64,000 bases of DNA. Origin: Ideonella dechloratans. GTDB lineage: Bacteria > Pseudomonadota > Gammaproteobacteria > Burkholderiales > Burkholderiaceae_C. Of this stretch, positions 14,968 through 26,271 are shown one piece after another. The DNA lies in NCBI RefSeq assembly GCF_021049305.1, contig NZ_CP088081.1:248001-312000 (forward strand), in the 5' to 3' direction. Position 1 is the first letter of the stretch. Each line of letters begins with the position of its first letter. The position numbers and the translations under genes are program-made. Below the pieces are notes generated by a model that had not been told where the DNA came from, made no database searches, and worked only from the letters and a program-made list of their open reading frames with translations.

Positions 14968-15029
14968 TTTCGTTTTAACCAAATCGATGTTCGTTTGCAA
15001 TGGGGATTTCATCGTTTGTTTTCGTTTTG
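14968..15029. promoter_or_regulatory. Four phased TCGTTT repeats in the glpD/glpR promoter, likely GlpR operators
   Basis: TCGTTT occurs at 14970, 14991, 15012 and 15022, always in the same orientation, with start-to-start spacings of 21, 21 and 10 bp (two, two and one helical turns). The second copy lies in ATGTTCGTTTG, which contains the half-site of the E. coli GlpR operator. The segment is strikingly AT-rich for this genome and lies between divergent glpD and glpR, fitting a repressor array covering both promoters. Confidence 0.65.
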
Positions 15030-15040
15030 GGGTGGTGACA

Positions 15041-15817
15041 ATGCAGTTCATGACCCCCAATCCCCGCCAATCCCAGCTGCTGGACGAGGTGCGCGCCCGT
15101 GGCGCGGTGACGGTCGAGGCCCTGGCCGAGCGTTTCAACGTCACGCTGCAGACGGTGCGCCGGGATGTGAAGCTGCTGGCCGAGGCCGGCCTGCTGGCGC
15201 GCTTTCACGGCGGCGTGCGCCTGCCGCACTCCACCACCGAGAACATCGCCTACCGGCAGCGCGAGTCGCTCAACGCCGACGGCAAGCGGCGCATCGCGCG
15301 CGCGGTGGCGGCACGGGTGCCCCACGGCTGCTCGCTGCTGATCAACCTGGGCACCACCAACGAGGCGGTGGCGCGCGAGCTGCTGCAGCACAAGGGCCTG
15401 CGGGTCATCACCAACAACCTGAACGTGGCGCGCATCCTGGCCGACAACCCCGACTGCGAGGTCATCGTCACCGGCGGCGTGGTGCGCCACCGCGACCGCG
15501 GCATCGTCGGCGAGGCCACGGTGGACTTCATCCGCCAGTTCAAGGTGGACATCGGCATCATCGGCATCTCGGGCATCGAGGCCGATGGCTCGCTGCGCGA
15601 CTACGACTACCGCGAGGTCATGGTGGCGCGGGTCATCCTCGAGCAGAGCCGCGAGGTCTGGCTGGTGGCCGACCACGGCAAGTTCAACCGCCCGGCCATG
15701 GTGGAGCTGGCCCGGGTCGACCAGATCGACCTGCTGTTCACCGATGCTGCGCCGCCCGAGCCTTTCCCGGCCCTGCTGGCCGAGGCGGGCGTGCAGCTGG
15801 AACTGGCCGCGCCCTGA
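15041..15817 (+). CDS. glpR: DeoR-family repressor of glycerol genes
   Basis: A 258-residue DeoR regulator. The N-terminal helix-turn-helix reads [19 protein letters not shown] (about residues 25-43). The sugar-phosphate-binding domain carries the [10 protein letters not shown] and FTD segments typical of DeoR sensors. It should release DNA on binding glycerol 3-phosphate. The ATG at 15041 has a GGGGTGG sequence just upstream; another ATG at 15050 is possible. It is followed 56 bp later by glpK and divergent from glpD. Confidence 0.9.
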   Translation: MQFMTPNPRQSQLLDEVRARGAVTVEALAERFNVTLQTVRRDVKLLAEAGLLARFHGGVRLPHSTTENIAYRQRESLNADGKRRIARAVAARVPHGCSLLINLGTTNEAVARELLQHKGLRVITNNLNVARILADNPDCEVIVTGGVVRHRDRGIVGEATVDFIRQFKVDIGIIGISGIEADGSLRDYDYREVMVARVILEQSREVWLVADHGKFNRPAMVELARVDQIDLLFTDAAPPEPFPALLAEAGVQLELAAP

Positions 15818-15873
15818 GCCGCGCGTCCGGCCCGCGCGCCACGCCACAGAACCACAAGACAAGGAGACACGCA

Positions 15874-17370
<1,497 letters not shown>

Positions 17371-17401
17371 TCGGGATGATCGGGCGGAGCGGGCCCGCGG
17401 C

Positions 17402-17842
17402 TCAGCGGTCGTCCGAGGGCCGCGCCTCGCGCCAGAAGCGCTCCATCGCCAGATAGGCATAGGAGGCCGACCAGCCGATCAGCACCAGGCCGTTGAGCGC
17501 CTCGACCCCGGCCAGCAGGCGCAGCGGGCCCACCGGCACCAGGTCGCCGAAGCCCAGCGAGGTGAAGGTCTCGGCCGAGAAGTAGAGGCTGGCGCCCAGG
17601 TCGGCCTGACCCGAGGCCGTCAGGTGGCCCAACCCCCCGCGCTGCAGGCCGTACAGCGTGAAGCCGTAGAGGGCGATCTGCAGCGCGTGGGCCAGGAAGA
17701 CCGCGAACATCACCACCAGCAGCTTGCTGCGCCGGGGCGTGCGCAGGCCGGGCAGCAGGGCGTCCACCCGGCTGAGCACCTCGTAGTGCAACAGGGTGGT
17801 CAGGGCGATCAGCGACGCCACGGCCAGGACCACGATGCCCAT
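17402..17842 (-). CDS. Two-helix potassium-channel-like protein (Ion_trans_2)
   Basis: A 146-residue membrane protein: one or two N-terminal hydrophobic helices (1-15 and about 40-62), a pore loop with SAETFTSLGFGDLVP (about 91-105), and a final helix (about 108-132). The TSLGFGD filter is a GFGD variant of the K+ channel signature. There is no cytoplasmic RCK/TrkA domain, so gating is unknown. It may be transcribed after the acyl-CoA ligase gene (36-bp gap). Ion selectivity is inferred only from the filter. Confidence 0.75.
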   Translation of the reverse strand: MGIVVLAVASLIALTTLLHYEVLSRVDALLPGLRTPRRSKLLVVMFAVFLAHALQIALYGFTLYGLQRGGLGHLTASGQADLGASLYFSAETFTSLGFGDLVPVGPLRLLAGVEALNGLVLIGWSASYAYLAMERFWREARPSDDR

Positions 17843-17878
17843 GCTCAGGCCCCGCCTCGGCCGACCTCGGCGTGGGCC

Positions 17879-19720
17879 TCAGCGCGGGCCATAGAGGGCC
17901 TGCAGCTCGTTCTCGAAGCGGGCCATCAGGTTGTGGCGCTTGAGCTTGAGCGTCGGGGTGAGCAGGGTGTTCTCGACCGTCCAGGGTTCCAGGCTCAGCA
18001 CCACCGCCCGCGGCACCGCGTAGCGCGGGAAGCCCGCAGCCCGCTGGGCCAGCCGCTTGAGCACCGCCTCGTGGGCCAGGCTGCTGCGCAGGCTGGCCGG
18101 GTCCTGCCAGTCCAGGCCCAGGCTGAAGGCCAGGCGGCGCCATTCGTCCTCGTGCAGCACCACCAGCGCGCCGATGAAGGGCTTGTTTTCGCCCACCACG
18201 CAGCACTGGGCGATCAGCGGGTCCTCGCACAGGGCCTGTTCCAGGTCGACCGGCGGGATCTTCTCGCCGGTGGAGGTGACGATGATGTCCTTGATGCGGC
18301 CGCGGATGTAGATGCGCCCGTCCAGGATCTCGGCCTGGTCGCCGGTGCCCAGCCAGCCGTCGGGCGTCAGCACCCGGGCGGTGTCCTCGTCGCGGTGCCA
18401 GTAGCCCTGCATCACCGAGGGACCCTTGACCTGCAGCTCGCGGTTCTCGCCGATGCGCACCATCACGCCCGGCAGCGGGCGGCCCACGCTCATCGGGTCG
18501 TTGCTGTCCAGCGTGTTGGCCGAGACGATGGGCGAGGTCTCGGTCATGCCATAGCCCTGGATGATGGGCAGGCCCAGGCCCAGGAAAGTGCGGGCCACGG
18601 CCGCCGGCAGGGCCGCGCCGCCGCTGACCGCCACCCGGATGCGGCCGCCGAAGCGGGCCAGCACCGGCCGTGCCACCAGCAGCGACAGCAGCGGCCAGAC
18701 CAGGGCGTCCAGCAGGCGCGGCGCGCCGTCGGCGTCGGGCGGCAGCTCCTGGCGGGCCCGGAAGCGCCGCCAGCCCACCGCGATGGTCCAGTCCATCAGC
18801 CGGGCCTTGAGCGGCGAGGCCGCCATCACCTCCTGCAGCTTGGCGTACACGCGCTCGTAGATGCGCGGCACCGACACCAGCACGGTGGGCCGCTGGACCA
18901 GCATGTCCTGCGGCAACTCGGCCACCGAGCGGGCATAGGCCACGCAGCTGCCGGTGGCGATGGGCAGGTAGTAGCCCACCGTGCGCTCGAAGGTGTGCGA
19001 CAGCGGCAGGAAGGACAGGAAGCGGTCCTGCGGCGTCGGGGCCACGCACTGCAGCACCGCCGTCAGGTTGGCCACCACGTTGCGGTGGCTGAGCTTGACG
19101 CCCTTGGGCCGGCCGGTGGTGCCGGAGGTGTAGACGATGGCGGCCAGGTCTTCCGGGCCCGGCCCGGGCCGGTCGGCCGAGGGCACGCCCGCGGCCAGCC
19201 ATTCGGCCAGGCCCAGCACCGGCACCTGGGCCGAGGGCAGGCGGGAGAGGTCCTCCGGGCTGGCGGTCAGGTCGCCGGTGACGACGACCGCCTTGAGGGC
19301 CGGCAGGATGGCGCCGGTGTGCAGGATGGCTTCCCACTGGTGGCGGGTCTCCAGCACCAGCAGCGAGGCCGCGCTGTCGGCCAGGATGTAGCCGATGCTG
19401 CCCGGGTTGTCGATGGCGTGCAGCGGCACCGGCACCAGGCCCAGGGCCATTGCGGCCTGGTCGATGCTCATCGCGTTCAGGCCGTTGGGCAGCAGGATGG
19501 CCACCCGCCCGCCTTCGGGCAGGGGCATGGCGGCCAGGGCATCGCGCCAGCGGGCCACCCGCTCGCCGGCCTGGGCCCAGCTCAGGGACTCCCAGCGCTG
19601 GCTGGCCGGATCGAAGGCCCGGTAGGCCTCGCCCTGCGGCGACAGGGCCACGCGGGCCTTCAGCAGGGCCGGAAGGGTGGGAGCGTCGGTGACCGGGGCA
19701 GAGGCGGAAGAAGGACTCAT
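17879..19720 (-). CDS. Long-chain fatty acid-CoA ligase (AMP-dependent synthetase)
   Basis: A 613-residue adenylate-forming enzyme that activates fatty acids with ATP and CoA. The P-loop-like AMP motif YTSGTTGRPKGV is at about residues 197-208; further motifs are GYGMTETSP, the adenylate-binding WLGTGDQAE and the hinge region GRIKDIIVTSTGEKIPP. The length, and a C-terminus without the extended acetyl-CoA-synthetase tail, fit the FAA1/FadD15-like long-chain subfamily. Chain-length preference cannot be read from sequence. Confidence 0.9.
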   Translation of the reverse strand: MSPSSASAPVTDAPTLPALLKARVALSPQGEAYRAFDPASQRWESLSWAQAGERVARWRDALAAMPLPEGGRVAILLPNGLNAMSIDQAAMALGLVPVPLHAIDNPGSIGYILADSAASLLVLETRHQWEAILHTGAILPALKAVVVTGDLTASPEDLSRLPSAQVPVLGLAEWLAAGVPSADRPGPGPEDLAAIVYTSGTTGRPKGVKLSHRNVVANLTAVLQCVAPTPQDRFLSFLPLSHTFERTVGYYLPIATGSCVAYARSVAELPQDMLVQRPTVLVSVPRIYERVYAKLQEVMAASPLKARLMDWTIAVGWRRFRARQELPPDADGAPRLLDALVWPLLSLLVARPVLARFGGRIRVAVSGGAALPAAVARTFLGLGLPIIQGYGMTETSPIVSANTLDSNDPMSVGRPLPGVMVRIGENRELQVKGPSVMQGYWHRDEDTARVLTPDGWLGTGDQAEILDGRIYIRGRIKDIIVTSTGEKIPPVDLEQALCEDPLIAQCCVVGENKPFIGALVVLHEDEWRRLAFSLGLDWQDPASLRSSLAHEAVLKRLAQRAAGFPRYAVPRAVVLSLEPWTVENTLLTPTLKLKRHNLMARFENELQALYGPR

Positions 19721-19768
19721 AGCCCTCGGATTGTGACCGCTCCCCCGCGTCCGCCGCCGGGCAGGGGC

Positions 19769-21079
19769 TCAGTTTTCCGGCAGCACCCAGGCGTCGTCCA
19801 GATGCACCAGCTGGCAGGCCACGCCACCCTCGGGGCGGCGGCTGTTGCACTGGCGCAGGGCGTCGGTGGCGGCCTCGTCGGGCGAAGCGGCATCGGTGCG
19901 CAGGCCCCAGGCCGCGCCGCTGGGCGAGCGGGCGAAGGCACGGTGGCCGCGGCCGGTCACGTACTCGCGGTCGAAGGCCCGAGCGGCTTCGGGGCTGCCC
20001 AGCACCGATTCCAGCGTGATCTTGGGCCGGTTGGCCTGTTCGGCCTGGGCGGCTTCCTCGGCGTCGGACATGCGTTCGGCCCAGCGCTTGGCCGCATGCA
20101 GGCTCAGACTGATCGACAGGCCCAGCACCACCACCGCGGCGATGGCCAGGCCCGAGTGCCGCTCGCGCTGGGGCTCGCCGTAGTCGTTGGGGTGCTCGTC
20201 GCCCGGCACCAGCATGATCACGATGCTCAGGATGGGGCCGATCACCGGCAGGCCGAAGAGCAGGGCCCACCAGCCGCTGCGGTTGAAGTCGTGCATGCGC
20301 AGCGTGGTCAGGCGCCAGCTGAAGAACATGACCCAGATCACCACCCCCAGCATCAGGGCGCCGGTCGTCCAGCCGGGCCACTTCACCAGCAGGAAGAAGG
20401 ACAGCCCCATGCCGGCCCAGGCCATCAGGTTGCCCGCCAGGTAGCTCATGCGGCCCAGCCGGCCGTCGAAACTGCGGCCCAGCAGCGGCACCTCGTCCTC
20501 GGTCACGAAGCGCTCGGCGGCCGGGTCGGGCAGGGGCTTGAGGCCCCGGCGGGCCCGGGCCGCGGCGATGCGCTCGGCCCGCTCGGCGGCGCGCTGTTCC
20601 TCCCGGGCGGCCAGGGCACGCGGGATGTCGGTGGCGCACTGGCGGCACAGGATGCGGCGGGGCTGGCGCTCGCCGCAGGTGGGGCAGGTGACCTCGTCCA
20701 GGGCCGCGGGATCCGGCGCCAGACGCATGGGTGGCTCCGCCCGCGGGACGGTGGGTGGGGCCTCGGCGGCCACCAGCGAGAGGGCAGGTTCTGCCGGGGC
20801 GGGCGCGGGCGCCGGGATCGGCGCCGCTCGCACGCTGGCCGGCAGCGGGGTGTCGGGCTCGACCTTCAGCTCGGCCCCCAGGGCGGCAAAGCGCTGCACC
20901 CAGGCGGCGGCCTGTTCGGCCGGCAGGCCGCGCTTGATGACCACCGAGCGGCCGGAGAACAGCTTGTCCAGCCGGGGGCCGTCGAGCTTGAGCCAGGCGC
21001 CCAGCTTGTGCTGGACGGAGGCGCGATCGAAGCCATCGCGCACGGTGCCGGCGAACACCAGCCGAACCGGAGTATCCAT
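19769..21079 (-). CDS. DUF805 membrane protein with zinc ribbon and extra terminal domains
   Basis: A 436-residue multidomain protein of unknown function. The N-terminal 75 or so residues (LVFAGTVRDGFDRASVQHKL to LGAELKVEP) look like a small ligand or peptide-binding module. Then come a Pro/Ala-rich linker, a four-Cys zinc ribbon (CPTCGERQPRRILCRQC), and a DUF805 membrane domain starting FDGRLGRMSYLAGNL with the hallmark LRMHDFNRSGWWAL. Another helix follows, then a C-terminal soluble segment ending in a Cys-containing domain (about 375-436). Domain boundaries beyond the zinc ribbon and DUF805 are uncertain. Confidence 0.7.
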   Translation of the reverse strand: MDTPVRLVFAGTVRDGFDRASVQHKLGAWLKLDGPRLDKLFSGRSVVIKRGLPAEQAAAWVQRFAALGAELKVEPDTPLPASVRAAPIPAPAPAPAEPALSLVAAEAPPTVPRAEPPMRLAPDPAALDEVTCPTCGERQPRRILCRQCATDIPRALAAREEQRAAERAERIAAARARRGLKPLPDPAAERFVTEDEVPLLGRSFDGRLGRMSYLAGNLMAWAGMGLSFFLLVKWPGWTTGALMLGVVIWVMFFSWRLTTLRMHDFNRSGWWALLFGLPVIGPILSIVIMLVPGDEHPNDYGEPQRERHSGLAIAAVVVLGLSISLSLHAAKRWAERMSDAEEAAQAEQANRPKITLESVLGSPEAARAFDREYVTGRGHRAFARSPSGAAWGLRTDAASPDEAATDALRQCNSRRPEGGVACQLVHLDDAWVLPEN

Positions 21080-21169
21080 GGGCCCCTCAGGGTGTTGTTG
21101 CGCCTCGCAGGCTAGGGGGTGGGGGCCGCTTCGGCAATCCCCTGAGCGGGGGGCTGGGCGGGCGCCGGC

Positions 21170-22474
21170 TCAGGCCTCGGCCTGCTGCAGGGCGGACAGG
21201 GCCTGGCCCACCTCGTCGGCCTGCACGCCCTCGCCCAGGGCCACCGGGGCACCGGCCAGGGCGGCCGCGCCCTCGAGCTTCAGGCGCTTGACCCACTCGC
21301 CGGCCTCGCGGCCACCGGCAAAGCCCTGGCTTTGCAGCAGCACGCGGCCGTCGTGGGCGCTGAGCTTGAAGTAGAACTGGCCGTCGGCCTCGCGGTACTG
21401 CTTGAAGACGGGCAGGGCGGTCTTGGCCTTGGCCACCGGCGCCGCGCTGGCGGCCAGCGGCTGGAAGCGGCGCAGGCCCACCGCATGGCGCAGGCGGTCC
21501 AGCAGCGGGCGGGCCAGGGCGCGGGCGCGCTCGGCCCCCTTCTGCAGGATGGCCTCGATCTCTTCCGGGTGGGCCATCAGCGCGTCGTAGCGCGCGCGCA
21601 TCGGGCCGATCTGGCGGTTGATCTGCTCGAACAGGCGGTTCTTGGCCTCGCCCCAGGCCAGGCCGGCGCGCAGCTCGGCGCGGAAGGCGGCGCGCTCCTC
21701 GGCCGTGGCGAAGGCGTCGAAGATGGTGACCAGGTGGGCGCTGTCCGGGTCCTTGGGCTCGCCGGGCAGCTTGCTGTCGGTGACGATGCGGGCGATCGCC
21801 TCGCGCAGCGCCTTCTCGCCGCCCTCGAACAGCGGGATGACGTTGTCGTAACTCTTGCTCATCTTGCGGCCGTCCAGGCCGGGCAGCAGCTCCATCGTCT
21901 CGTCCACCTGCGCCTCGGGCAGCACGAAGAACTCCTCGCCGGCGCCGAACAGGTGGTTGAAGCGGGTGGCCACGTCGCGCGCCATCTCGATGTGCTGGAC
22001 CTGGTCCTTGCCCACCGGCACGCGGTGGGCGTTGAACATCAGGATGTCCGCGGCCATCAGGATGGGGTAGCAGTACAGGCCCATGGTCACGCCGGCATCG
22101 GGCTCCTCGCCGGCGGCCGTGTTGGCGTCCACGCTGGCCTTGTAGGCATGGGCCCGGTTCATCTGGCCCTTGCTGGTCACACAGGTCAGCAGCCAGCACA
22201 GCTCGGGGATCTCGGGGATGTCGCTCTGGCGGTAGAAGACCACGCGCTCGGTGTCCAGGCCGGCGGCCAGCCAGGTGGCGGCGATCTGCAGGCGCGAGCG
22301 TTCGATGCGGGCCGGGTCGTCGCACTTGATCAGCGCGTGGTAGTCGGCCATGAAGAAGAAGCTCTCCGCGCCGGGCTCGCGGCTGGCGGCGATGGCCGGA
22401 CGCAGGGCGCCCACGTAGTTGCCGAGGTGCAGGGTGCCGGTGGTGGTGATGCCGGTCAGGACACGCTGTTGCAT
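21170..22474 (-). CDS. trpS: Tryptophanyl-tRNA synthetase with C-terminal extension
   Basis: A 434-residue class I aminoacyl-tRNA synthetase charging tRNA-Trp. The HIGH-equivalent is TLHLGNY (about residues 13-19) and the KMSKS loop is RKMSKSYDN. It is some 90 residues longer than the compact TrpS type. The extra C-terminal part, with FYFKLSAHDGRVLLQSQGF followed by REAGEWVKRLK, resembles the DUF1508/YegP fold repeat. The ATG at 22474 gives the normal N-terminus (QQRVLTGITTTGTLHLGN); in-frame starts further upstream lack family similarity. Confidence 0.92.
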   Translation of the reverse strand: MQQRVLTGITTTGTLHLGNYVGALRPAIAASREPGAESFFFMADYHALIKCDDPARIERSRLQIAATWLAAGLDTERVVFYRQSDIPEIPELCWLLTCVTSKGQMNRAHAYKASVDANTAAGEEPDAGVTMGLYCYPILMAADILMFNAHRVPVGKDQVQHIEMARDVATRFNHLFGAGEEFFVLPEAQVDETMELLPGLDGRKMSKSYDNVIPLFEGGEKALREAIARIVTDSKLPGEPKDPDSAHLVTIFDAFATAEERAAFRAELRAGLAWGEAKNRLFEQINRQIGPMRARYDALMAHPEEIEAILQKGAERARALARPLLDRLRHAVGLRRFQPLAASAAPVAKAKTALPVFKQYREADGQFYFKLSAHDGRVLLQSQGFAGGREAGEWVKRLKLEGAAALAGAPVALGEGVQADEVGQALSALQQAEA

Positions 22475-22605
22475 GGGAAGGGGTGTGAATGCGGTTGTGG
22501 GGGGCATTGTCGCAAGTCGGCGTCGCCCTTGGTCACGCCTGGGCCGGCGCGGCCGGCCTACACTGCCGGCTGCTTCACTCTGCTCCATGGCCGAGCACCC
22601 CTCCT

Positions 22606-24051
22606 TTGGTCCTGCGCACCTCCTTCCGCCAACTGCTGCTGCTGGCCTTCGTGCTGACCGCTGCCGCGCTCGGCGCGGTGTCGCTCAGCGGCCTGCAGGC
22701 GCTGCAGGGGCTGATGGCCAAGAGCCGCGAGGCGGCCCAGCAGGCCGTGGTGCTGAACCTGGCCGTCAGCGGCCTGGGCGACCGGGCCACCGACATGGAG
22801 CGCGCCGCCCGCCAGTACCTGGTGCTGGGCGACCCGGTGCTGCGCCAGCGCTACGACGCCGCGGTGCGCGAGGCCCGCAACGCCATGCAGCCGCTGGTCG
22901 ATTTCGAGCCGACGGCCGCGCAGGCCCGCCACTGGCTGTCGGCGGCCGCCCAGATCCGCCGGCTGCTGGATGCCTCCGGCATGGGCTCGCCCGAGCGGGA
23001 CCAGGCCCTCAGCCAGGGCTTCGAGCAGCTGGGCGAGGGCACCCGCCGCCTGACGGTGCAGGTGCAGCGCAGCATCGCCGAGCGCAACCAGGCGGTGCAG
23101 GACGCGCTGGAATCCCAGCGCGCGCGCCTGGTGCGCCAGGTGGGGGTGGCCATCGTGGTGGTGGCGCTGGCGGCGCTGGCCTTCGGCCTGTGGCTGACCC
23201 GGCCGCTGCGCCAGCTCGGCCGCGCCATCACCGCCCTGGGCGAGGGGCGCATGGCCGAACCGGTGGAGATTGCCGGCCCTTCGGACCTGGCCCGCCTGGG
23301 CCACCAGCTGGACTGGCTGCGCCGGCGCCTGATCGAGTCCGACGCCGACAAGGACCGCTTCCTGCGCCACACCTCGCACGAGCTGAAGACGCCGCTGGCC
23401 GCGCTGCGCGAAGGCGCCTCGCTGCTGCAGGAGGGCGTGGGCGGTCCGCTCAGCGCCGGGCAGGCCGAGATCGTCGGCATCCTGCGCCACAACACCGCGG
23501 TGCTGCAGCAGCAGATCGAGGACCTGCTGCGCTACAACGCGGCGGCCTTCGACGCCCAGCGCCTGCAGCGCCGGCCCACCCGGCTGCGCAGCCTGGTCGA
23601 GGGCGTGGTCGAAGCCCAGCGCCTGAGCTGGCAGGCCCGCCACATCGCGGTGGAGGTGACGGGGGGCGAACGCCTGGAGGCCCCGGTGGACCCCGACCGC
23701 CTGGGCATGGCCCTGGCCAACCTGATGATCAACGCCATCCGCTTCACCCCCGAAGGCGGGCAGATCCGCTGGCGGCTCTGGCGCGAGGGCGACCAGGCCG
23801 CGCTGGAGATCCAGGACAGCGGCCCCGGCGTGGCCGAGCCCGACCGCGAACACATCTTCGATCCCTTCTTCCGGGGCAGCCTGCAGCCTGAGGACCAGCC
23901 CCGCGGCAGCGGCATCGGCCTGTCCATCGTGCGCGAACAGGTCAGCGCCCACGGCGGCAGCGTGGCGCTTCAGCCCGGCCCGGGCGGCGCCACCTTCCGC
24001 ATCCTGCTGCCCCTGGGCGACACCCGCACCTTCCGAACTTCCCATGCCTGA
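22606..24051 (+). CDS. glrK: Sensor histidine kinase GlrK/QseE-like
   Basis: An approximately 481-residue inner-membrane kinase. Helix 1 is about residues 8-28, followed by a helical periplasmic domain, helix 2 (about 179-197), HAMP, the H-box HTSHELKTPLAAL with phosphorylated His near residue 258, and a catalytic domain with NLMINAIRFTPEGG, DSGPGV and GSGIGLSIV. The start is uncertain: no ATG fits, and TTG at 22606 (giving VLRTSFRQLLLLAF) is preferred over an ATG at 22489 that would prepend a non-membrane segment. It is in an operon with the QseG-like lipoprotein and GlrR. Confidence 0.88.
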   Translation: MVLRTSFRQLLLLAFVLTAAALGAVSLSGLQALQGLMAKSREAAQQAVVLNLAVSGLGDRATDMERAARQYLVLGDPVLRQRYDAAVREARNAMQPLVDFEPTAAQARHWLSAAAQIRRLLDASGMGSPERDQALSQGFEQLGEGTRRLTVQVQRSIAERNQAVQDALESQRARLVRQVGVAIVVVALAALAFGLWLTRPLRQLGRAITALGEGRMAEPVEIAGPSDLARLGHQLDWLRRRLIESDADKDRFLRHTSHELKTPLAALREGASLLQEGVGGPLSAGQAEIVGILRHNTAVLQQQIEDLLRYNAAAFDAQRLQRRPTRLRSLVEGVVEAQRLSWQARHIAVEVTGGERLEAPVDPDRLGMALANLMINAIRFTPEGGQIRWRLWREGDQAALEIQDSGPGVAEPDREHIFDPFFRGSLQPEDQPRGSGIGLSIVREQVSAHGGSVALQPGPGGATFRILLPLGDTRTFRTSHA

Positions 24052-24643
24052 CGCCATGTCCCCGCCTTGCCGTTCCGTCCCGCTGTGGACCCCGTGCCTG
24101 CTGGGTCTGCTGCTGACCCTGGCCGGCTGTGACAGCCTGCCGCCACCACCCGCCGGCACCCCCGTGACCGAGCCCCCGCCCGCCACCACCGCCGCGCCGG
24201 CCTGCGAGCCGCCCGCCACCGCGCCCACCCACAGCGACCGCGATCTGGCCGGCCGCCGCCTGCTGCAGTGGCAGGATGAGCTGCGCAATGCCAGCGGCGA
24301 GCCGCTGCCCGCCCGCATCGCCCGCCTGAGCGCCGACACCCCCACGCCGGCCCACCTGGTGGAGCTGGGCCTGGCGCTGCTGCACACCCGCAACCCGGGC
24401 GACGCCGCCCGCGCCCAGGGTCTGCTGGAGGCCGTGGGCAAGGCCAGCGGCGACGAGGCCGCGGCCTGGGCGCCCTGGGCTCGGCTGCTGGCCGGCCGGG
24501 CGGCCGAGCAGCGCCGGCTGGAGGAACAGTCCGACCGCCTGGCCCAGCAGCTGCGCGACAGCCAGCGCCGCATCGATCAGCTCAGCGAGAAGCTCGAGGC
24601 CCTCAAGGCCATCGAGCGCTCGCTGGGCCCCAAGCGGCCCTGA
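24044..24643 (+). CDS. QseG/YfhG-like lipoprotein
   Basis: A 199-residue lipoprotein with lipobox LAGC (Cys near residue 28), a Pro/Ala-rich linker, a middle helical domain, and a C-terminal coiled coil (about 145-190, RLEEQSDRLAQQLRDSQRR). The position between glrK and glrR matches enterobacterial qseG (yfhG), whose outer-membrane lipoprotein contacts the kinase QseE and controls its signalling. Sequence similarity to QseG is not obvious by eye, so the assignment rests on gene order and architecture. It overlaps glrK by 8 bp. Confidence 0.7.
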   Translation: MPDAMSPPCRSVPLWTPCLLGLLLTLAGCDSLPPPPAGTPVTEPPPATTAAPACEPPATAPTHSDRDLAGRRLLQWQDELRNASGEPLPARIARLSADTPTPAHLVELGLALLHTRNPGDAARAQGLLEAVGKASGDEAAAWAPWARLLAGRAAEQRRLEEQSDRLAQQLRDSQRRIDQLSEKLEALKAIERSLGPKRP

Positions 24644-24675
24644 ACGCGGTCCCGAACCGGCCCCGAGGAGCCCCC

Positions 24676-26103
<1,428 letters not shown>

Positions 26104-26153
26104 CCTTGTGTATCAGTCACTTGGCTGAATTGTTGCGCTGCAGCGAAAAAGCC

Positions 26154-26171
26154 TGTCGCTGATCGGCGACG
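26154..26171. promoter_or_regulatory. GlrR-type upstream activating site 2 (TGTC-N10-GACG)
   Basis: TGTC at 26154 and GACG at 26168 are ten bases apart, matching the GlrR site except for the last base. The centre is about 83 bp before the -24 element. The site also forms part of an imperfect hairpin (GTCGC/GCGAC flanked by AAAAG/CTTTT), but no T-run follows that would make it a convincing terminator for glrR. Confidence 0.55.
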
Positions 26172-26213
26172 CTTTTGCCCCTGAAACCGGGGGGCAGGCA
26201 GGAGGCTTTTCTT

Positions 26214-26226
26214 CAAGCCGCTGATT
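26214..26226 (-). promoter_or_regulatory. IHF consensus between activator sites and sigma-54 promoter
   Basis: On the minus strand AATCAGCGGCTTG fits the IHF consensus WATCAR-N4-TTR exactly. It lies between the second GlrR-type site and the -24 element, where IHF commonly bends DNA to bring NtrC-type activators to sigma-54 polymerase. A 13-bp degenerate match alone is weak; the placement raises the confidence. Confidence 0.5.
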
Positions 26227-26244
26227 TGAAAAGGATTTTCCGTC

Positions 26245-26259
26245 TGGCACGGGCTTTGC
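26245..26259 (+). promoter_or_regulatory. Sigma-54 (-24/-12) promoter of opgGH
   Basis: TGGCACGGGCTTTGC matches the sigma-54 consensus TGGCAC-N5-TTGC at every fixed base, with the required 10 bp between the GG and GC dinucleotides. It lies just downstream of the gene for a sigma-54 activator, with two activator-type repeats and an IHF consensus upstream. The predicted transcription start is near 26271, practically at the first ATG of opgG. Confidence 0.85.
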
Positions 26260-26271
26260 CCTGTCAGCGGC

